Source: JAWRCU01 sp033542235
Lineage (GTDB): Bacteria > Pseudomonadota > Alphaproteobacteria > Rhizobiales > Rhizobiaceae
DNA length: 64,000 nucleotides
Direction: 5' to 3'
Assembly: GCF_033542235.1 (NCBI RefSeq)
Contig: NZ_JAWRCU010000005.1
Coordinates: 1 to 64,000, forward strand
Positions 8,445 through 16,788 of the stretch are shown in pieces. Position numbers and translations under genes: made by a program. A model generated the notes under the pieces. The model saw only the letters and a list, made by a program, of their open reading frames with translations. It was not told where the DNA came from and did no database searches. Every line of letters begins with the position of its first letter. Positions within the stretch are counted from its first letter, which is position 1.

Positions 8445-8840
8445 TCAGGCCATCGCCGAGCAGCTCGATGATCCGGCCGACCAGCGCCGGAGATCGCCTT
8501 CGATGCGGGACCCCAGCTCCTCCTGCATCAGCGGGCCGAAGGCCTCCAGTTTTCCGGCGGGGCCGCGCGCCTGTACGACAAGGGCCGGTAGCCCGCCATA
8601 ATTCTTTGCCGGCACCAGCAGGAAACGCGGCTGCCCGCTCATCGAATTCAATTCATTGGCGAAGCGATAGGACCGGAAGGCAGGATCCTTGCTGGCGAAC
8701 CAGCATTTATGGGCCGCAATTGCCACCTGCTCCATCGTTTGCAGAGCGGCGCTCTTGCCGGCAGGCGCCGAAGGTGACTTCTGCGACTGGCAAGCCGCAA
8801 GTGCGGCGAGAGTGGCAAGCAGGACAATGCAGCGAATCAT
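8445..8840 (-). CDS. Putative lipoprotein of unknown function
   Basis: A 131-residue protein starting MIRCIVLLATLAALAACQS: a short basic end, a hydrophobic core and a lipobox with cysteine at about residue 17, so probably a lipid-anchored envelope protein. The mature part begins with a Ser/Pro/Lys linker and contains one further Cys-Trp (AHKCWFAS). I do not recognise the family. It lies about 76 bases downstream of purQ on the same strand and may be transcribed with it, without obvious functional connection. Confidence 0.65.
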   Translation of the reverse strand: MIRCIVLLATLAALAACQSQKSPSAPAGKSAALQTMEQVAIAAHKCWFASKDPAFRSYRFANELNSMSGQPRFLLVPAKNYGGLPALVVQARGPAGKLEAFGPLMQEELGSRIEGDLRRWSAGSSSCSAMA

Positions 8841-8916
8841 CGGCGGGCTTTCATATTGGACACCAGCCGATTTCACATGCCGAGGCTTGAGCAGGACTGG
8901 AGGCGCCAGGGCGGCG

Positions 8917-9588
8917 TCAGGCCGCGGCCAGGCCCAGCGCCGATTCGAACAGTGCGCGACCGTCGCTTCCGCCATGGGCGGATTCGATCAAATTCTCCGG
9001 GTGCGGCATCAGGCCAAGCACATTGCCGCGCTCGTTGACGATGCCGGCAATGTCATTGATCGAACCGTTCGGATTGGTGCCTTCGGCATAGCGGAACACG
9101 ACCTGGCCTTCGCCTTCGAGCCGGGCGAGGGTCTCGGGATCCGCGAAATAGTTGCCGTCATGATGGGCGACCGGTGCGCGGATGACCTGACCCGGAGCAT
9201 AGAAGCGCGTGAAGGCGGTGTTGGCGTTCGCGACCTCGAGCTTGACTTCCCGGCAGACGAATTTCAGCGAGGAATTGCGCATCAGCGCGCCGGGCAAGAG
9301 GCCGGCTTCCAACAGAATCTGGAAGCCATTGCACACGCCGATGACGAGCACGCCCTGATTGGCCTTCTCGGCGACGGCGCGCATCACAGGCATGCGCGCG
9401 CCGATGGCGCCGCAGCGCAGATAGTCACCATAGGAAAAGCCGCCCGGAATCACGATCAGGTCGACATCCGGAATTTCGGTGTCGGTCTGCCAGACGGTCG
9501 CCGGCGGCTCGCCGGAAATCTTGGTCAGCGCCGCGATCATGTCGCGGTCGCGGTTGAGGCCGGGCAGAAGGATGACGGCTGATTTCAT
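8917..9588 (-). CDS. purQ: Phosphoribosylformylglycinamidine synthase subunit PurQ
   Basis: Class I glutamine amidotransferase subunit of FGAM synthase, 223 residues, supplying ammonia to PurL. The nucleophile is in GVCNGFQ (about residue 87) and the His-Glu pair in MPHPENLIES near the C-terminus. The GGFSYGDYLRCGA segment is typical of PurQ. Its ATG overlaps the purS stop by four bases (ATGA), showing translational coupling. Confidence 0.97.
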   Translation of the reverse strand: MKSAVILLPGLNRDRDMIAALTKISGEPPATVWQTDTEIPDVDLIVIPGGFSYGDYLRCGAIGARMPVMRAVAEKANQGVLVIGVCNGFQILLEAGLLPGALMRNSSLKFVCREVKLEVANANTAFTRFYAPGQVIRAPVAHHDGNYFADPETLARLEGEGQVVFRYAEGTNPNGSINDIAGIVNERGNVLGLMPHPENLIESAHGGSDGRALFESALGLAAA

Positions 9589-9830
9589 GAGGCTACAGAG
9601 ATACTATAGTTCTCGATAACCGTGTTTGCCAGCAGGCGGTCGCACATGGCCTTGAGATCGGCTTCGGCTTTCGCCTTGTCGGCGCCATCGATCTCGATAT
9701 CGAACACCTTGCCCTGACGCACAGAGCCGACGCCGTCGAAGCCCAAGCCGGCCAGCGCATGTTCGATCGCCTTGCCTTGCGGGTCGAGCACGCCGTTCTT
9801 GAGCGTCACCGTTACTCGCGCCTTGATCAC
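9585..9830 (-). CDS. purS: Phosphoribosylformylglycinamidine synthase subunit PurS
   Basis: An 81-residue PurS, the structural subunit bridging PurL and PurQ. The typical pattern VTLKNGVLDPQGKAIEHAL and the VRQGKVFDIEI strand are present. The start is a GTG at 9830 (V-I-K-A-R), preceded by AGGAG about 10 bases upstream; the upstream open frame is unrelated in sequence. It overlaps purQ by four bases and follows purC by 35 bases. Confidence 0.94.
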   Translation of the reverse strand: MIKARVTVTLKNGVLDPQGKAIEHALAGLGFDGVGSVRQGKVFDIEIDGADKAKAEADLKAMCDRLLANTVIENYSISVAS

Positions 9831-9865
9831 GTCCGATAAACTCCTGAGGTGGTCGGGGCAGGGGA

Positions 9866-10660
9866 TCAGTGTTTCGTGCCCTTGGGCCCGTCGGAGGTGG
9901 AGACCAGCACTGGGCCTGTCGGTCGCGGCGGCTCGTTCTCGTTCATGATGCCGAGGCGCCGTGCAACCTCCTGATAGGCCTCGACCAGCCCGCCCATGTC
10001 GCGGCGGAAACGGTCCTTGTCGAGCTTGTCCTGCGTGGCGACATCCCACAGCCGGCACGAATCCGGAGAAATCTCATCGGCAACGACGATGCGCATCATG
10101 TCGCCCTCGAACAGGCGGCCGCACTCCATCTTGAAGTCGACGAGCTGGATGCCGACGCCGAGGAACAGGCCGGACAGGAAGTCGTTGACCCGAATGGCGA
10201 GCGCCATGATATCGTCGATTTCCTGCGGGCTCGCCCAGCCGAAGGCGGTGATGTGTTCTTCCGACACCATCGGGTCGTCGAGCGCGTCGGCCTTGTAGTA
10301 GAATTCGATGATCGAGCGCGGCAGCACCGTGCCTTCCTCGATGCCGAGTCGCTTCGACAGCGAACCTGCGGCGACGTTGCGCACGACCACCTCCAGCGGA
10401 ATGATCTCGACTTCCTTGATGAGCTGCTCGCGCATATTGAGCCGGCGGATGAAGTGGGTGGGGATGCCCATCCGGTTCAGATGCGTGAAGATGTGCTCCG
10501 AGATCCGGTTGTTGAGCACCCCTTTGCCGTCGACGATCTCGTGCTTTTTCTTATTGAACGCGGTTGCGTCGTCCTTGAAGAACTGGACCAGAGTGCCTGG
10601 TTCCGGCCCTTCGTAAAGTATCTTGGCCTTGCCTTCATATATGCGGCGGCGAGTCTTCAT
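9866..10660 (-). CDS. purC: SAICAR synthetase PurC
   Basis: Phosphoribosylaminoimidazole-succinocarboxamide synthase, ATP-dependent ligation of aspartate to CAIR. The 264-residue protein shows YEGKAKILYEG, FKDDATAFN, NNRISEHIF and LEVVVRNVAAGSL, all typical. It is the first gene of purC-purS-purQ. The C-terminal tail (ENEPPRPTGPVLV onwards) is Pro/Gly-rich and variable in the family. The other neighbour upstream is the divergent zeta inhibitor gene. Confidence 0.97.
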   Translation of the reverse strand: MKTRRRIYEGKAKILYEGPEPGTLVQFFKDDATAFNKKKHEIVDGKGVLNNRISEHIFTHLNRMGIPTHFIRRLNMREQLIKEVEIIPLEVVVRNVAAGSLSKRLGIEEGTVLPRSIIEFYYKADALDDPMVSEEHITAFGWASPQEIDDIMALAIRVNDFLSGLFLGVGIQLVDFKMECGRLFEGDMMRIVVADEISPDSCRLWDVATQDKLDKDRFRRDMGGLVEAYQEVARRLGIMNENEPPRPTGPVLVSTSDGPKGTKH

Positions 10661-10924
10661 CGCGATTTCTCTGGGTTACGAGGGTATGCCGTGGGAACCC
10701 GGACCCTCCACTATGCGCGGTGCAATGCGCGCGCGCTCTGCTTCTCAAGCCGGTCTCTAGCGCAACTCAGGGCCTCGCTCAATCTACATTTCCGCGTGAT
10801 CAACTGCTTTCCCATACGGAATGCTGCAATGCGGCATCACGTACACCATATTGACCGCAGGCGATGCATTTGGTTTGTGCGGGCTTGGCAAAGTTGAACC
10901 GGCGATGGTGCCCGGAGGGAATAC

Positions 10925-11245
10925 ATGACCAGCATGAAAGACCGCGAGGAAGGGTTCGAACGGCAGTTCGCCCATGATGAGGAGCTGCGGTTCAAGGCCA
11001 GTGCCCGTCGCAATAGGCAGCTCGGCCTTTGGATAGCCGAGAAGCTCGGCAAGAGCGGCGCCGAAGCCGAAGCTTACGCCAAGGAGGTTGTGGTCTCGGA
11101 CTTTGTTGAAGCCGGTGACGAGGACGTTTACCGGAAGGTGAAGGCTGATATCGACGCCGCCGGCGTGCCTCTTTCCGAGCACCAGATCCGTCGCAAGATG
11201 GATGAGCTCATGGCGCTCGCCGTCGAGCAGCTCAAAACGACCTAG
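10925..11245 (+). CDS. F1FO-ATPase zeta-type inhibitor (DUF1476)
   Basis: A 106-residue DUF1476 protein, the family of the alphaproteobacterial zeta subunit that blocks ATP hydrolysis by F1-ATPase. The N-terminal MKDREEGFERQFAHDEELRF is the conserved inhibitory segment, followed by the helical WIAEKLG region. GGAGGG lies just upstream of the ATG. It is divergent from purC and ends before a strong terminator, so it is monocistronic. In rhizobia some DUF1476 proteins are only weak inhibitors, so activity should not be assumed. Confidence 0.9.
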   Translation: MTSMKDREEGFERQFAHDEELRFKASARRNRQLGLWIAEKLGKSGAEAEAYAKEVVVSDFVEAGDEDVYRKVKADIDAAGVPLSEHQIRRKMDELMALAVEQLKTT

Positions 11246-11259
11246 GCCTCTGGCACAAG

Positions 11260-11288
11260 AAAAACCATCCTTGCCAAGGGTGGTTTTT
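11260..11288 (+). terminator. Rho-independent terminator after the zeta inhibitor gene
   Basis: AAAAACCATCCTTG and CAAGGGTGGTTTTT form a 13-14 bp stem with one G-T pair and a very short loop, with the T-tract built into the 3' arm. It is 15 bases after the stop codon. The A-rich left arm makes it potentially bidirectional. Confidence 0.85.
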
Positions 11289-11346
11289 CGCTCGCGGGGG
11301 CATATGCTTGCGTCTGAATGCGGTGAAATCAGCTCAGGATCGTTCG

Positions 11347-12135
11347 ATGACGCTCGCCTCCCGACTCGCTGCCGGAGAGATTGTTTTTACGGCCTGGTCG
11401 GGAATTCCTGACGCGCTCACCGTCGAGGTGATCGCTGCCCAGAACTTCGACACGATCACGCTCGATATGCAGCATGGCGGGCATCACGAGGACAGCGTGC
11501 TGCGCGGAATCGTGCCGGTGCTGCGCGCGGGCCGGCATCCAGCGGTGCGCATTCCGGTCGGCCGCTTCGATATGGCGAGCCGCGCCCTCGATTTCGGAGC
11601 GGAGGCTGTAATAGCCCCGATGGTCAACTCGGTCGCCGATGCAAGGCTGTTCGCGGCCGCGATGAAATACCCGCCGCTCGGCGAGCGCTCCTGGGGGCCG
11701 ACCTTCGCTTTCCCTCGCCAGGGCAAGGGCGATTTTGCCGAGTGGCTCGCCGAATCGAACAAGCGGACCGTTTCCTTTGCGATGATCGAAACGCGTTCCG
11801 CGCTCGAAGCCCTCGATGGCATTCTCGACACCCCCGGCATCGATGCGGTCTTCGTCGGGCCGTCGGATTTCTCCATCGCCTGGACGAATGGCAAGGCCGT
11901 CAATGCGACGCTCGAAGACATGATGGAAGCGATCGCGGATATAGCCGCCCGCACCAGGAAGGCCGGTAAATATGCCGGAATCTTCGTCGTGGATCCGAGC
12001 TTTACCGGCCGCTTTGCGGAGATGGGCTTCCAGTTCATGGCGCTCGGCGGCGAGCAAAAGCTGATCGCGGTCGGCGCGCAGAGCCTGCTCGACGCTGCCC
12101 GTTGCTCGATTGCGGAAAAAACTTCACGCGCGTAG
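11347..12135 (+). CDS. HpcH/HpaI family aldolase
   Basis: Class II pyruvate aldolase-type TIM barrel, 262 residues. Typical elements are TITLDMQHGG, VRIPVGRFD, GAEAVIAPMV and AVFVGPSDFS, which carry metal- and pyruvate-binding residues in 2-keto-3-deoxy sugar acid and 4-hydroxy-2-oxoheptanedioate aldolases. The substrate is not determinable. The start is the ATG of MTLASRLAAG; a further start 13 codons upstream is less family-like. The 3' end overlaps the convergent hydrolase gene by 12 bases. Confidence 0.85.
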   Translation: MTLASRLAAGEIVFTAWSGIPDALTVEVIAAQNFDTITLDMQHGGHHEDSVLRGIVPVLRAGRHPAVRIPVGRFDMASRALDFGAEAVIAPMVNSVADARLFAAAMKYPPLGERSWGPTFAFPRQGKGDFAEWLAESNKRTVSFAMIETRSALEALDGILDTPGIDAVFVGPSDFSIAWTNGKAVNATLEDMMEAIADIAARTRKAGKYAGIFVVDPSFTGRFAEMGFQFMALGGEQKLIAVGAQSLLDAARCSIAEKTSRA

Positions 12136-12687
12136 GCGCGACAGGAATCTCGCAAAAGTCATCGAACCCTCCGGCCAGGGGCCATAGCCGGCGTCTGTGT
12201 TGATGTGGCCGGCCTCGCCGGCATCGATGAACAGCGATCCCCAGGCCGAGGCTATGTCCTCGGCGACCTCGAAGGCGCAATAGGGATCGTTGCGACTGGC
12301 GACGGTGATCGATGGGAAGGGCAGCGGATCGCGAGGGTAGGGGCCGAAGGTCATCAGGTGCTTCGGGCGGATTGTCTCGTTGGCCACGTCCGGCGGCGCC
12401 ACGAAGAAGGCCCCTGCAACCTTCTTCCGGAAGTCGGGTATGGCGTTGACGACCGCCGGGACGCCAAGCGAATGGGCAATGATGACGACTGGCCGCTCCG
12501 CCTCGTTGACGGCATTCGCCACGCTGCCGGACCACTCCTCGCGCACGGGTTTCGACCATTCGGCCTGCTCGACGCGCCGCGCGGTCGAGAGCTTCGCCTG
12601 CCAGCGGCTCTGCCAATGGTGAGGGCCGGAATTGGTGTAGCCCGGGACGATCAGAATGTCGGCTTCCTTGACCTTCATTCCCCGCAT
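12124..12687 (-). CDS. RBBP9/YdeN family alpha/beta hydrolase
   Basis: A 187-residue serine hydrolase of the small RBBP9/YdeN family. Key features are IVPGYTNSGPHHWQS near the N-terminus, the nucleophile in AHSLG, the acid in SRNDPYC and the histidine in GEAGHINTDAG. Lacks a signal peptide, so cytoplasmic. The start at 12687 follows GGAAG; an ATG three codons later is equally possible. Substrate unknown. The end overlaps the convergent aldolase gene. Confidence 0.82.
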   Translation of the reverse strand: MRGMKVKEADILIVPGYTNSGPHHWQSRWQAKLSTARRVEQAEWSKPVREEWSGSVANAVNEAERPVVIIAHSLGVPAVVNAIPDFRKKVAGAFFVAPPDVANETIRPKHLMTFGPYPRDPLPFPSITVASRNDPYCAFEVAEDIASAWGSLFIDAGEAGHINTDAGYGPWPEGSMTFARFLSRLRA

Positions 12688-12851
12688 GTAGCTTCCGGCC
12701 TGCTGCGGCGCAACATCAGGAGGCATGAGAAGCAGAGCCGAGCCGGCACTGAACAGCGTGTTCGAAGTTTGGCCACTTGCGATCGGCCGCGTTCTAGCCG
12801 ACTTCTGCTGGATCGGCGGGCCGGGCGGCCCCAGGCCGAGCGGAGTCAGCT

Positions 12852-13664
12852 ATGAGCAACCTTCCTTTCGCGGCGACGAGGCCGATCAGCATATCCAGGG
12901 TGGCCCTCAAGGCGCGCGATGCCGACAGGCTCGCACAATTCTACCGCACCGTGGTCGGGCTCCAGGAGCTTTCGCGCAAGGATGGTGCCATCGTCCTTGG
13001 CGCAGGTCAGCGTCCGCTGCTCGTCATTGAGCCGGACCCGTCGGCCAAACCGGACGACCCGCGCTCGGCCGGCCTTTTCCATACGGCCTTCCTTTTGCCG
13101 TCCCGCGCAGATCTCGGCCGCTGGATCAAGCATGCGATAGACAACCATATTCCGATCGACGGCGCCTCCGACCATCTGGTGAGCGAGGCGCTCTATCTTA
13201 CCGACCCCGAAGGCAACGGCATCGAGATCTACGCCGATCGCTCGCCCGATGACTGGAGCCGGGAGGGCGTGATGATCAAGATGGCGACGATAAGGCTCGA
13301 CATTCCCGATGTCTTGGCGACGGTACCGGCGGGCGACCCTGGCTGGCAGGGCGCGCCTGAAGACAGCGTGATCGGCCATATTCACCTGCGGGTCGGGGAT
13401 CCCGCCGAGGCAGAAAAATGGTGGCACCACCAGTTCGGTTTCGACACCATGGCGAAATACGGCAGCCAGGCCGTGTTCCTGGGAACCGGCGGCTACCATC
13501 ACCACGTCGGCGCCAATTCCTGGCAGAGTGCGGGGGCGGGGCGCCGTGACCCGGCAAGATCGGGACTGAGTTGGGTGGAACTGGCAATAGCAGGCGATGC
13601 CGGAGAAAGCAGCCGCGAGGATCCCTGGGGAACGGTCGTCCGGACTACACGTAAGGCCGCCTGA
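12852..13664 (+). CDS. VOC family protein (catechol-2,3-dioxygenase-like)
   Basis: A 270-residue protein with two vicinal-oxygen-chelate modules: the first from RVALKARDAD to GNGIEIYADR, the second from IGHIHLRVGD onwards. Putative metal ligands are His in GLFHTAF, Glu in GIEIYAD, His in GHIHLRV and the GGYHHHVGANSW stretch. This layout resembles Bacillus CatE-like proteins. A shorter VOC protein with the same GGYHHHLALNTW motif is encoded at 47.6 kb. Substrate unknown. Confidence 0.82.
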   Translation: MSNLPFAATRPISISRVALKARDADRLAQFYRTVVGLQELSRKDGAIVLGAGQRPLLVIEPDPSAKPDDPRSAGLFHTAFLLPSRADLGRWIKHAIDNHIPIDGASDHLVSEALYLTDPEGNGIEIYADRSPDDWSREGVMIKMATIRLDIPDVLATVPAGDPGWQGAPEDSVIGHIHLRVGDPAEAEKWWHHQFGFDTMAKYGSQAVFLGTGGYHHHVGANSWQSAGAGRRDPARSGLSWVELAIAGDAGESSREDPWGTVVRTTRKAA

Positions 13665-13678
13665 AGCGATCGGGCTGC

Positions 13679-13843
13679 TCAGTGAGCCTCGATGATCGTG
13701 CCGGGCGTATCTGGTGCGGCCTGGGAAGAGAGACGATCCTCAACAAAGACAATCAAGGCTATTGCGGCCAGTGTGGTGAGCACGCCGGCAGTGAACCAGC
13801 CGAAACGGCTCGCAGAGTTTTCTTCGTGTTCCTCTTCAGCCAT
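13679..13843 (-). CDS. Small single-span membrane protein
   Basis: A 54-residue protein: an acidic N-terminus (MAEEEHEENSASRFG), one hydrophobic helix (about residues 15-33), then a short tail ending IIEAH. I do not recognise the family. The upstream in-frame start lacks similar character, so the internal Met is used. It is convergent with the VOC gene. The coding call rests on the hydrophobic segment and compact layout only. Confidence 0.5.
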   Translation of the reverse strand: MAEEEHEENSASRFGWFTAGVLTTLAAIALIVFVEDRLSSQAAPDTPGTIIEAH

Positions 13844-14033
13844 GGAGGGCTCCAGACCAAACGACCGACAGGAACGCATCTATCGATTGTAGGGTTCCGT
13901 GGCGCGTGATTCAGATCGCCCAAAAGTTGCAGGCTCTCAGTCAGGATCACATGCAAAAACAAAGGGCTGAGCGGCTGCAGGCAAGCCTTCCGTTGCCTCG
14001 CGCCCGCTGAAACAATCGCGAGCGCAGTCGCGG

Positions 14034-15335
14034 CTACCCGAATACTCTTTTGAAAATCGTATCCACGTGCTTGGTGTGGTAGCCAAGGTCGAAATTCTCG
14101 CGGATCCGCTCTTCGGAGAGCGCCGCTCGAACATCTTTGTCGGCAAGCAGTTCCTCAAGGAAATCAGCGCCCTTTTCCCACACCTTCATGGCGTTTCTCT
14201 GGACGAGCCGATAGGCATCCTCGCGGGAAACGCCGGCCTGGGTCAATGCCAGGAGCACGCGCTGCGAGTGGATCAGCCCGCGGAAGCGGTCGAGGTTACG
14301 CAGCATGTTATCTGGATAGACGACCAGCTTCTCGACGACGTCGGCGAGGCGTGCGAGCGCGAAATCGAGTGTCACCGTCGCGTCCGGGCCGATCATCCGT
14401 TCGACCGAGGAATGCGAGATGTCGCGCTCGTGCCATAGCGCAACGTCCTCCATGGCGGGAATGGAAAAGCTGCGCACCATCCGGGCGAGCCCGGTAAGGT
14501 TTTCCGTCAATACAGGATTGCGCTTGTGCGGCATGGCCGACGAGCCCTTCTGGCCGGGCGCGAAATATTCCTCCGCCTCCAGCACTTCGGTGCGCTGCAG
14601 ATGGCGGATCTCGATTGCCAGCCGCTCGATCGAGGATGCGATCACGCCGAGCGTTGCGAAGAACATGGCGTGGCGATCGCGCGGGATCACCTGCGTCGAA
14701 ACCGGCTCGGGCCTCAGTCCCAGCTTCCTTGCGACATGCTCCTCGACGCGCGGGTCGACATTGGCGAAGGTGCCGACCGCACCGGAAATCGCGCAGGTCG
14801 AGACCTCGTCGCGCGCGGCCACGAGGCGGGCGCGGCAGCGTGAGAACTCCGCATAAGCTTGCGCCAGTTTCAGGCCGAAGGTGGTCGGTTCGGCATGGAT
14901 GCCGTGACTGCGGCCGATCGTGATCGTGTCCTTGTGCTCGAAGGCCCGCTTCTTCAGCGCCGCGAGCAGGGCGTCGATGTCGGCGATGAGGATGTCGGAG
15001 GCGCGGACCAGCTGGACGTTGAAGCAGGTGTCCAGGACGTCGGATGAGGTCATGCCCTGATGCACGAAGCGGGCATCCGGGCCGACGATCTCGGCAAGGT
15101 GCGTGAGGAAGGCGATGACATCGTGCCTCGTCTCGCGCTCGATCTCGTCGATGCGAGCCACGTCGAACGTCGCAGCTTTGCCCTTTTCCCAGATCGTCCG
15201 GGCGGCCTGCTTGGGAATGACGCCCAACTCGGCGAGCGCATCGCAGGCATGCGCCTCGATCTCGAACCAGATGCGGAACCTGGTCTCGGGGGACCAGATG
15301 GCGACCATATCAGGCCGCGAATAGCGAGGGATCAT
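14034..15335 (-). CDS. purB: Adenylosuccinate lyase PurB
   Basis: Fumarase/aspartase superfamily lyase acting twice in purine synthesis: SAICAR to AICAR, and adenylosuccinate to AMP. Its 433 residues contain the superfamily signature SSAMPHKRNP, the TSSDVLDTC loop and GRSHGIHAEPT with the catalytic histidine. Length is typical for the shorter PurB class. It is the last gene of the minus-strand run from 18.9 kb, separated from the membrane protein gene by about 106 bases. Confidence 0.97.
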   Translation of the reverse strand: MIPRYSRPDMVAIWSPETRFRIWFEIEAHACDALAELGVIPKQAARTIWEKGKAATFDVARIDEIERETRHDVIAFLTHLAEIVGPDARFVHQGMTSSDVLDTCFNVQLVRASDILIADIDALLAALKKRAFEHKDTITIGRSHGIHAEPTTFGLKLAQAYAEFSRCRARLVAARDEVSTCAISGAVGTFANVDPRVEEHVARKLGLRPEPVSTQVIPRDRHAMFFATLGVIASSIERLAIEIRHLQRTEVLEAEEYFAPGQKGSSAMPHKRNPVLTENLTGLARMVRSFSIPAMEDVALWHERDISHSSVERMIGPDATVTLDFALARLADVVEKLVVYPDNMLRNLDRFRGLIHSQRVLLALTQAGVSREDAYRLVQRNAMKVWEKGADFLEELLADKDVRAALSEERIRENFDLGYHTKHVDTIFKRVFG

Positions 15336-15441
15336 CTCTTGTGCGCTGGCTCCGTTGCGAGTGCCTCCTAGCGCATGAGCCCGAAAAATTGCAATGACCC
15401 CGTTTCAATTCATTCTGCGCTAACGGCGCTGCCCACCCTGC

Positions 15442-15987
15442 TCAACGCGGCTGGCGCACGAACCACAAGCTGGCAAGGAACAGGGCAAGAAAGCCGAGCG
15501 GGAAAAAGAGCCTCGTGCCCAGAACCGCAAATTGCACCAGGGCTGTCAACATCGTGAACACCAGCTGGAAACACCAGGTGATGGTGAGGAAATCCGCATG
15601 CCAGGCGGCATAATATTGGCGGTATTGGAGCGCGAAGAGCGCGGACGTTACCCCGACTGTTGCGAGTGACAGGGCAAGGAAGGCGGCGGCGAAGGCTGTC
15701 TCGGCCGAGCAGCCGAGCGACACGAATCGGGCGGCGGTGAGCGCGACCGGAAAAGCGATTGCGGCTCCAAGAGCGAAAAGCAGGACGACCGACACGAAGC
15801 TTCCCGGCGTATGCCAGCCGCGAGCCCAGAGACCGGCAAGCGCGCTTATCCCCATGACCGCTGCCCAGCAACCGGCGCCCGCGACAGTCGTCGCCAACGA
15901 GGGCATGGAACGGCGAAAGTGGGCTGCCAGGCGGTGTCTGAATGTAAGCCGCGGCGCCTCGAAGACGATGGGCACGCTCGAGTTCAC
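15442..15987 (-). CDS. Multi-pass membrane protein of unknown function
   Basis: A 181-residue hydrophobic protein with about five to six predicted membrane segments, starting GTG (V-N-S-S-V-P-I-V-F-E-A-P) 10 bases after the DUF2259 stop; a second GTG lies four codons in. The C-terminus ends ASLWFVRQPR. No catalytic motif is visible and I do not recognise the family. Position between a DUF2259 gene and purB on one strand suggests co-transcription. Confidence 0.68.
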   Translation of the reverse strand: MNSSVPIVFEAPRLTFRHRLAAHFRRSMPSLATTVAGAGCWAAVMGISALAGLWARGWHTPGSFVSVVLLFALGAAIAFPVALTAARFVSLGCSAETAFAAAFLALSLATVGVTSALFALQYRQYYAAWHADFLTITWCFQLVFTMLTALVQFAVLGTRLFFPLGFLALFLASLWFVRQPR

Positions 15988-15997
15988 AGCTTTCCCG

Positions 15998-16711
15998 TCA
16001 CTGCAATCCAGCGAAAGTCGGGTCCCTCGAAGCCATAGCTCCGGATGGCGACCAGGATCGCGTAAACGGGATGACCGGACTGGGGATAAAAGGCCTAATC
16101 CCTCCCAGCCGGTATCCATTCGGGCAACCGCGGCTCTTCGGCAGGCTGGTATCCTCGTGCAGCAGCACTGTCCGATCGCCCGGGGCCGAAGCAATGCGAA
16201 CAAGCCTGAAGCCAACTACCTGATCGAACCCCTTGCACTGTTCAGAGGGCTGCAAATTGAACTCCTCGAGCCGGACTTCGAATACCAGGTCGACCGGCGC
16301 GAAACTCGGGCGCGGATTGGCCGACAGGCGAAAGGGGTCCGCCGAATGTTCGGTAACCGCGTTGAAGGCGACGAGGTCGCCGCGGTTCACGTCAAGGACG
16401 GCATCCTTGAAGAGCTTTTCCCCTCGCGACTTTGCATCGGCCCGGGCGGCCTCGACACTGGTCGCTTCGTCTTCCAACGTCACACGAATCGGCGTGCCGG
16501 CAACGAATTCGTCAGTCGCGGTCTCGATGTAAAAGCGGTTCGCGTAAGGGAAACCAGAACCATCCCGGACGCCATACTCTTCGAACGCGAAGACGCGGCC
16601 GTCCTCACTGAAACCCAGCACGTTGATCGTGGCGGTGTCGCCGGCATGGGCAGGCAAGAGCAAGACGAGCAGGGTCGCCAAGGCCGTGGTGATGATTTCA
16701 ATGATACGCAT
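15998..16711 (-). CDS. DUF2259-type secreted protein
   Basis: A 237-residue exported protein. The N-terminus MRIIEIITTALATLLVLLLP plus AHAGD is a clear signal peptide, which fixes the start at 16711 despite a much longer open frame. The mature start (TATINVLGFSEDGRVFAFEE) and the FYIETATDEFV segment resemble DUF2259, a family of predicted secreted proteins without known function. It follows the P1 peptidase gene by about 78 bases, which may indicate a shared periplasmic role. Confidence 0.78.
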   Translation of the reverse strand: MRIIEIITTALATLLVLLLPAHAGDTATINVLGFSEDGRVFAFEEYGVRDGSGFPYANRFYIETATDEFVAGTPIRVTLEDEATSVEAARADAKSRGEKLFKDAVLDVNRGDLVAFNAVTEHSADPFRLSANPRPSFAPVDLVFEVRLEEFNLQPSEQCKGFDQVVGFRLVRIASAPGDRTVLLHEDTSLPKSRGCPNGYRLGGIRPFIPSPVIPFTRSWSPSGAMASRDPTFAGLQ

Positions 16712-16788
16712 CAATGCCCGACAACACTTGTGCAAAGCAGCCCAGCACAGAGCTGGGCTACTGCCGACCTTGATACGCTGGATTGCTT

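Noticed and set aside
10835..10880. TTGACC element upstream of the zeta inhibitor gene as a promoter
   Set aside because: No convincing -10 box at the right spacing.
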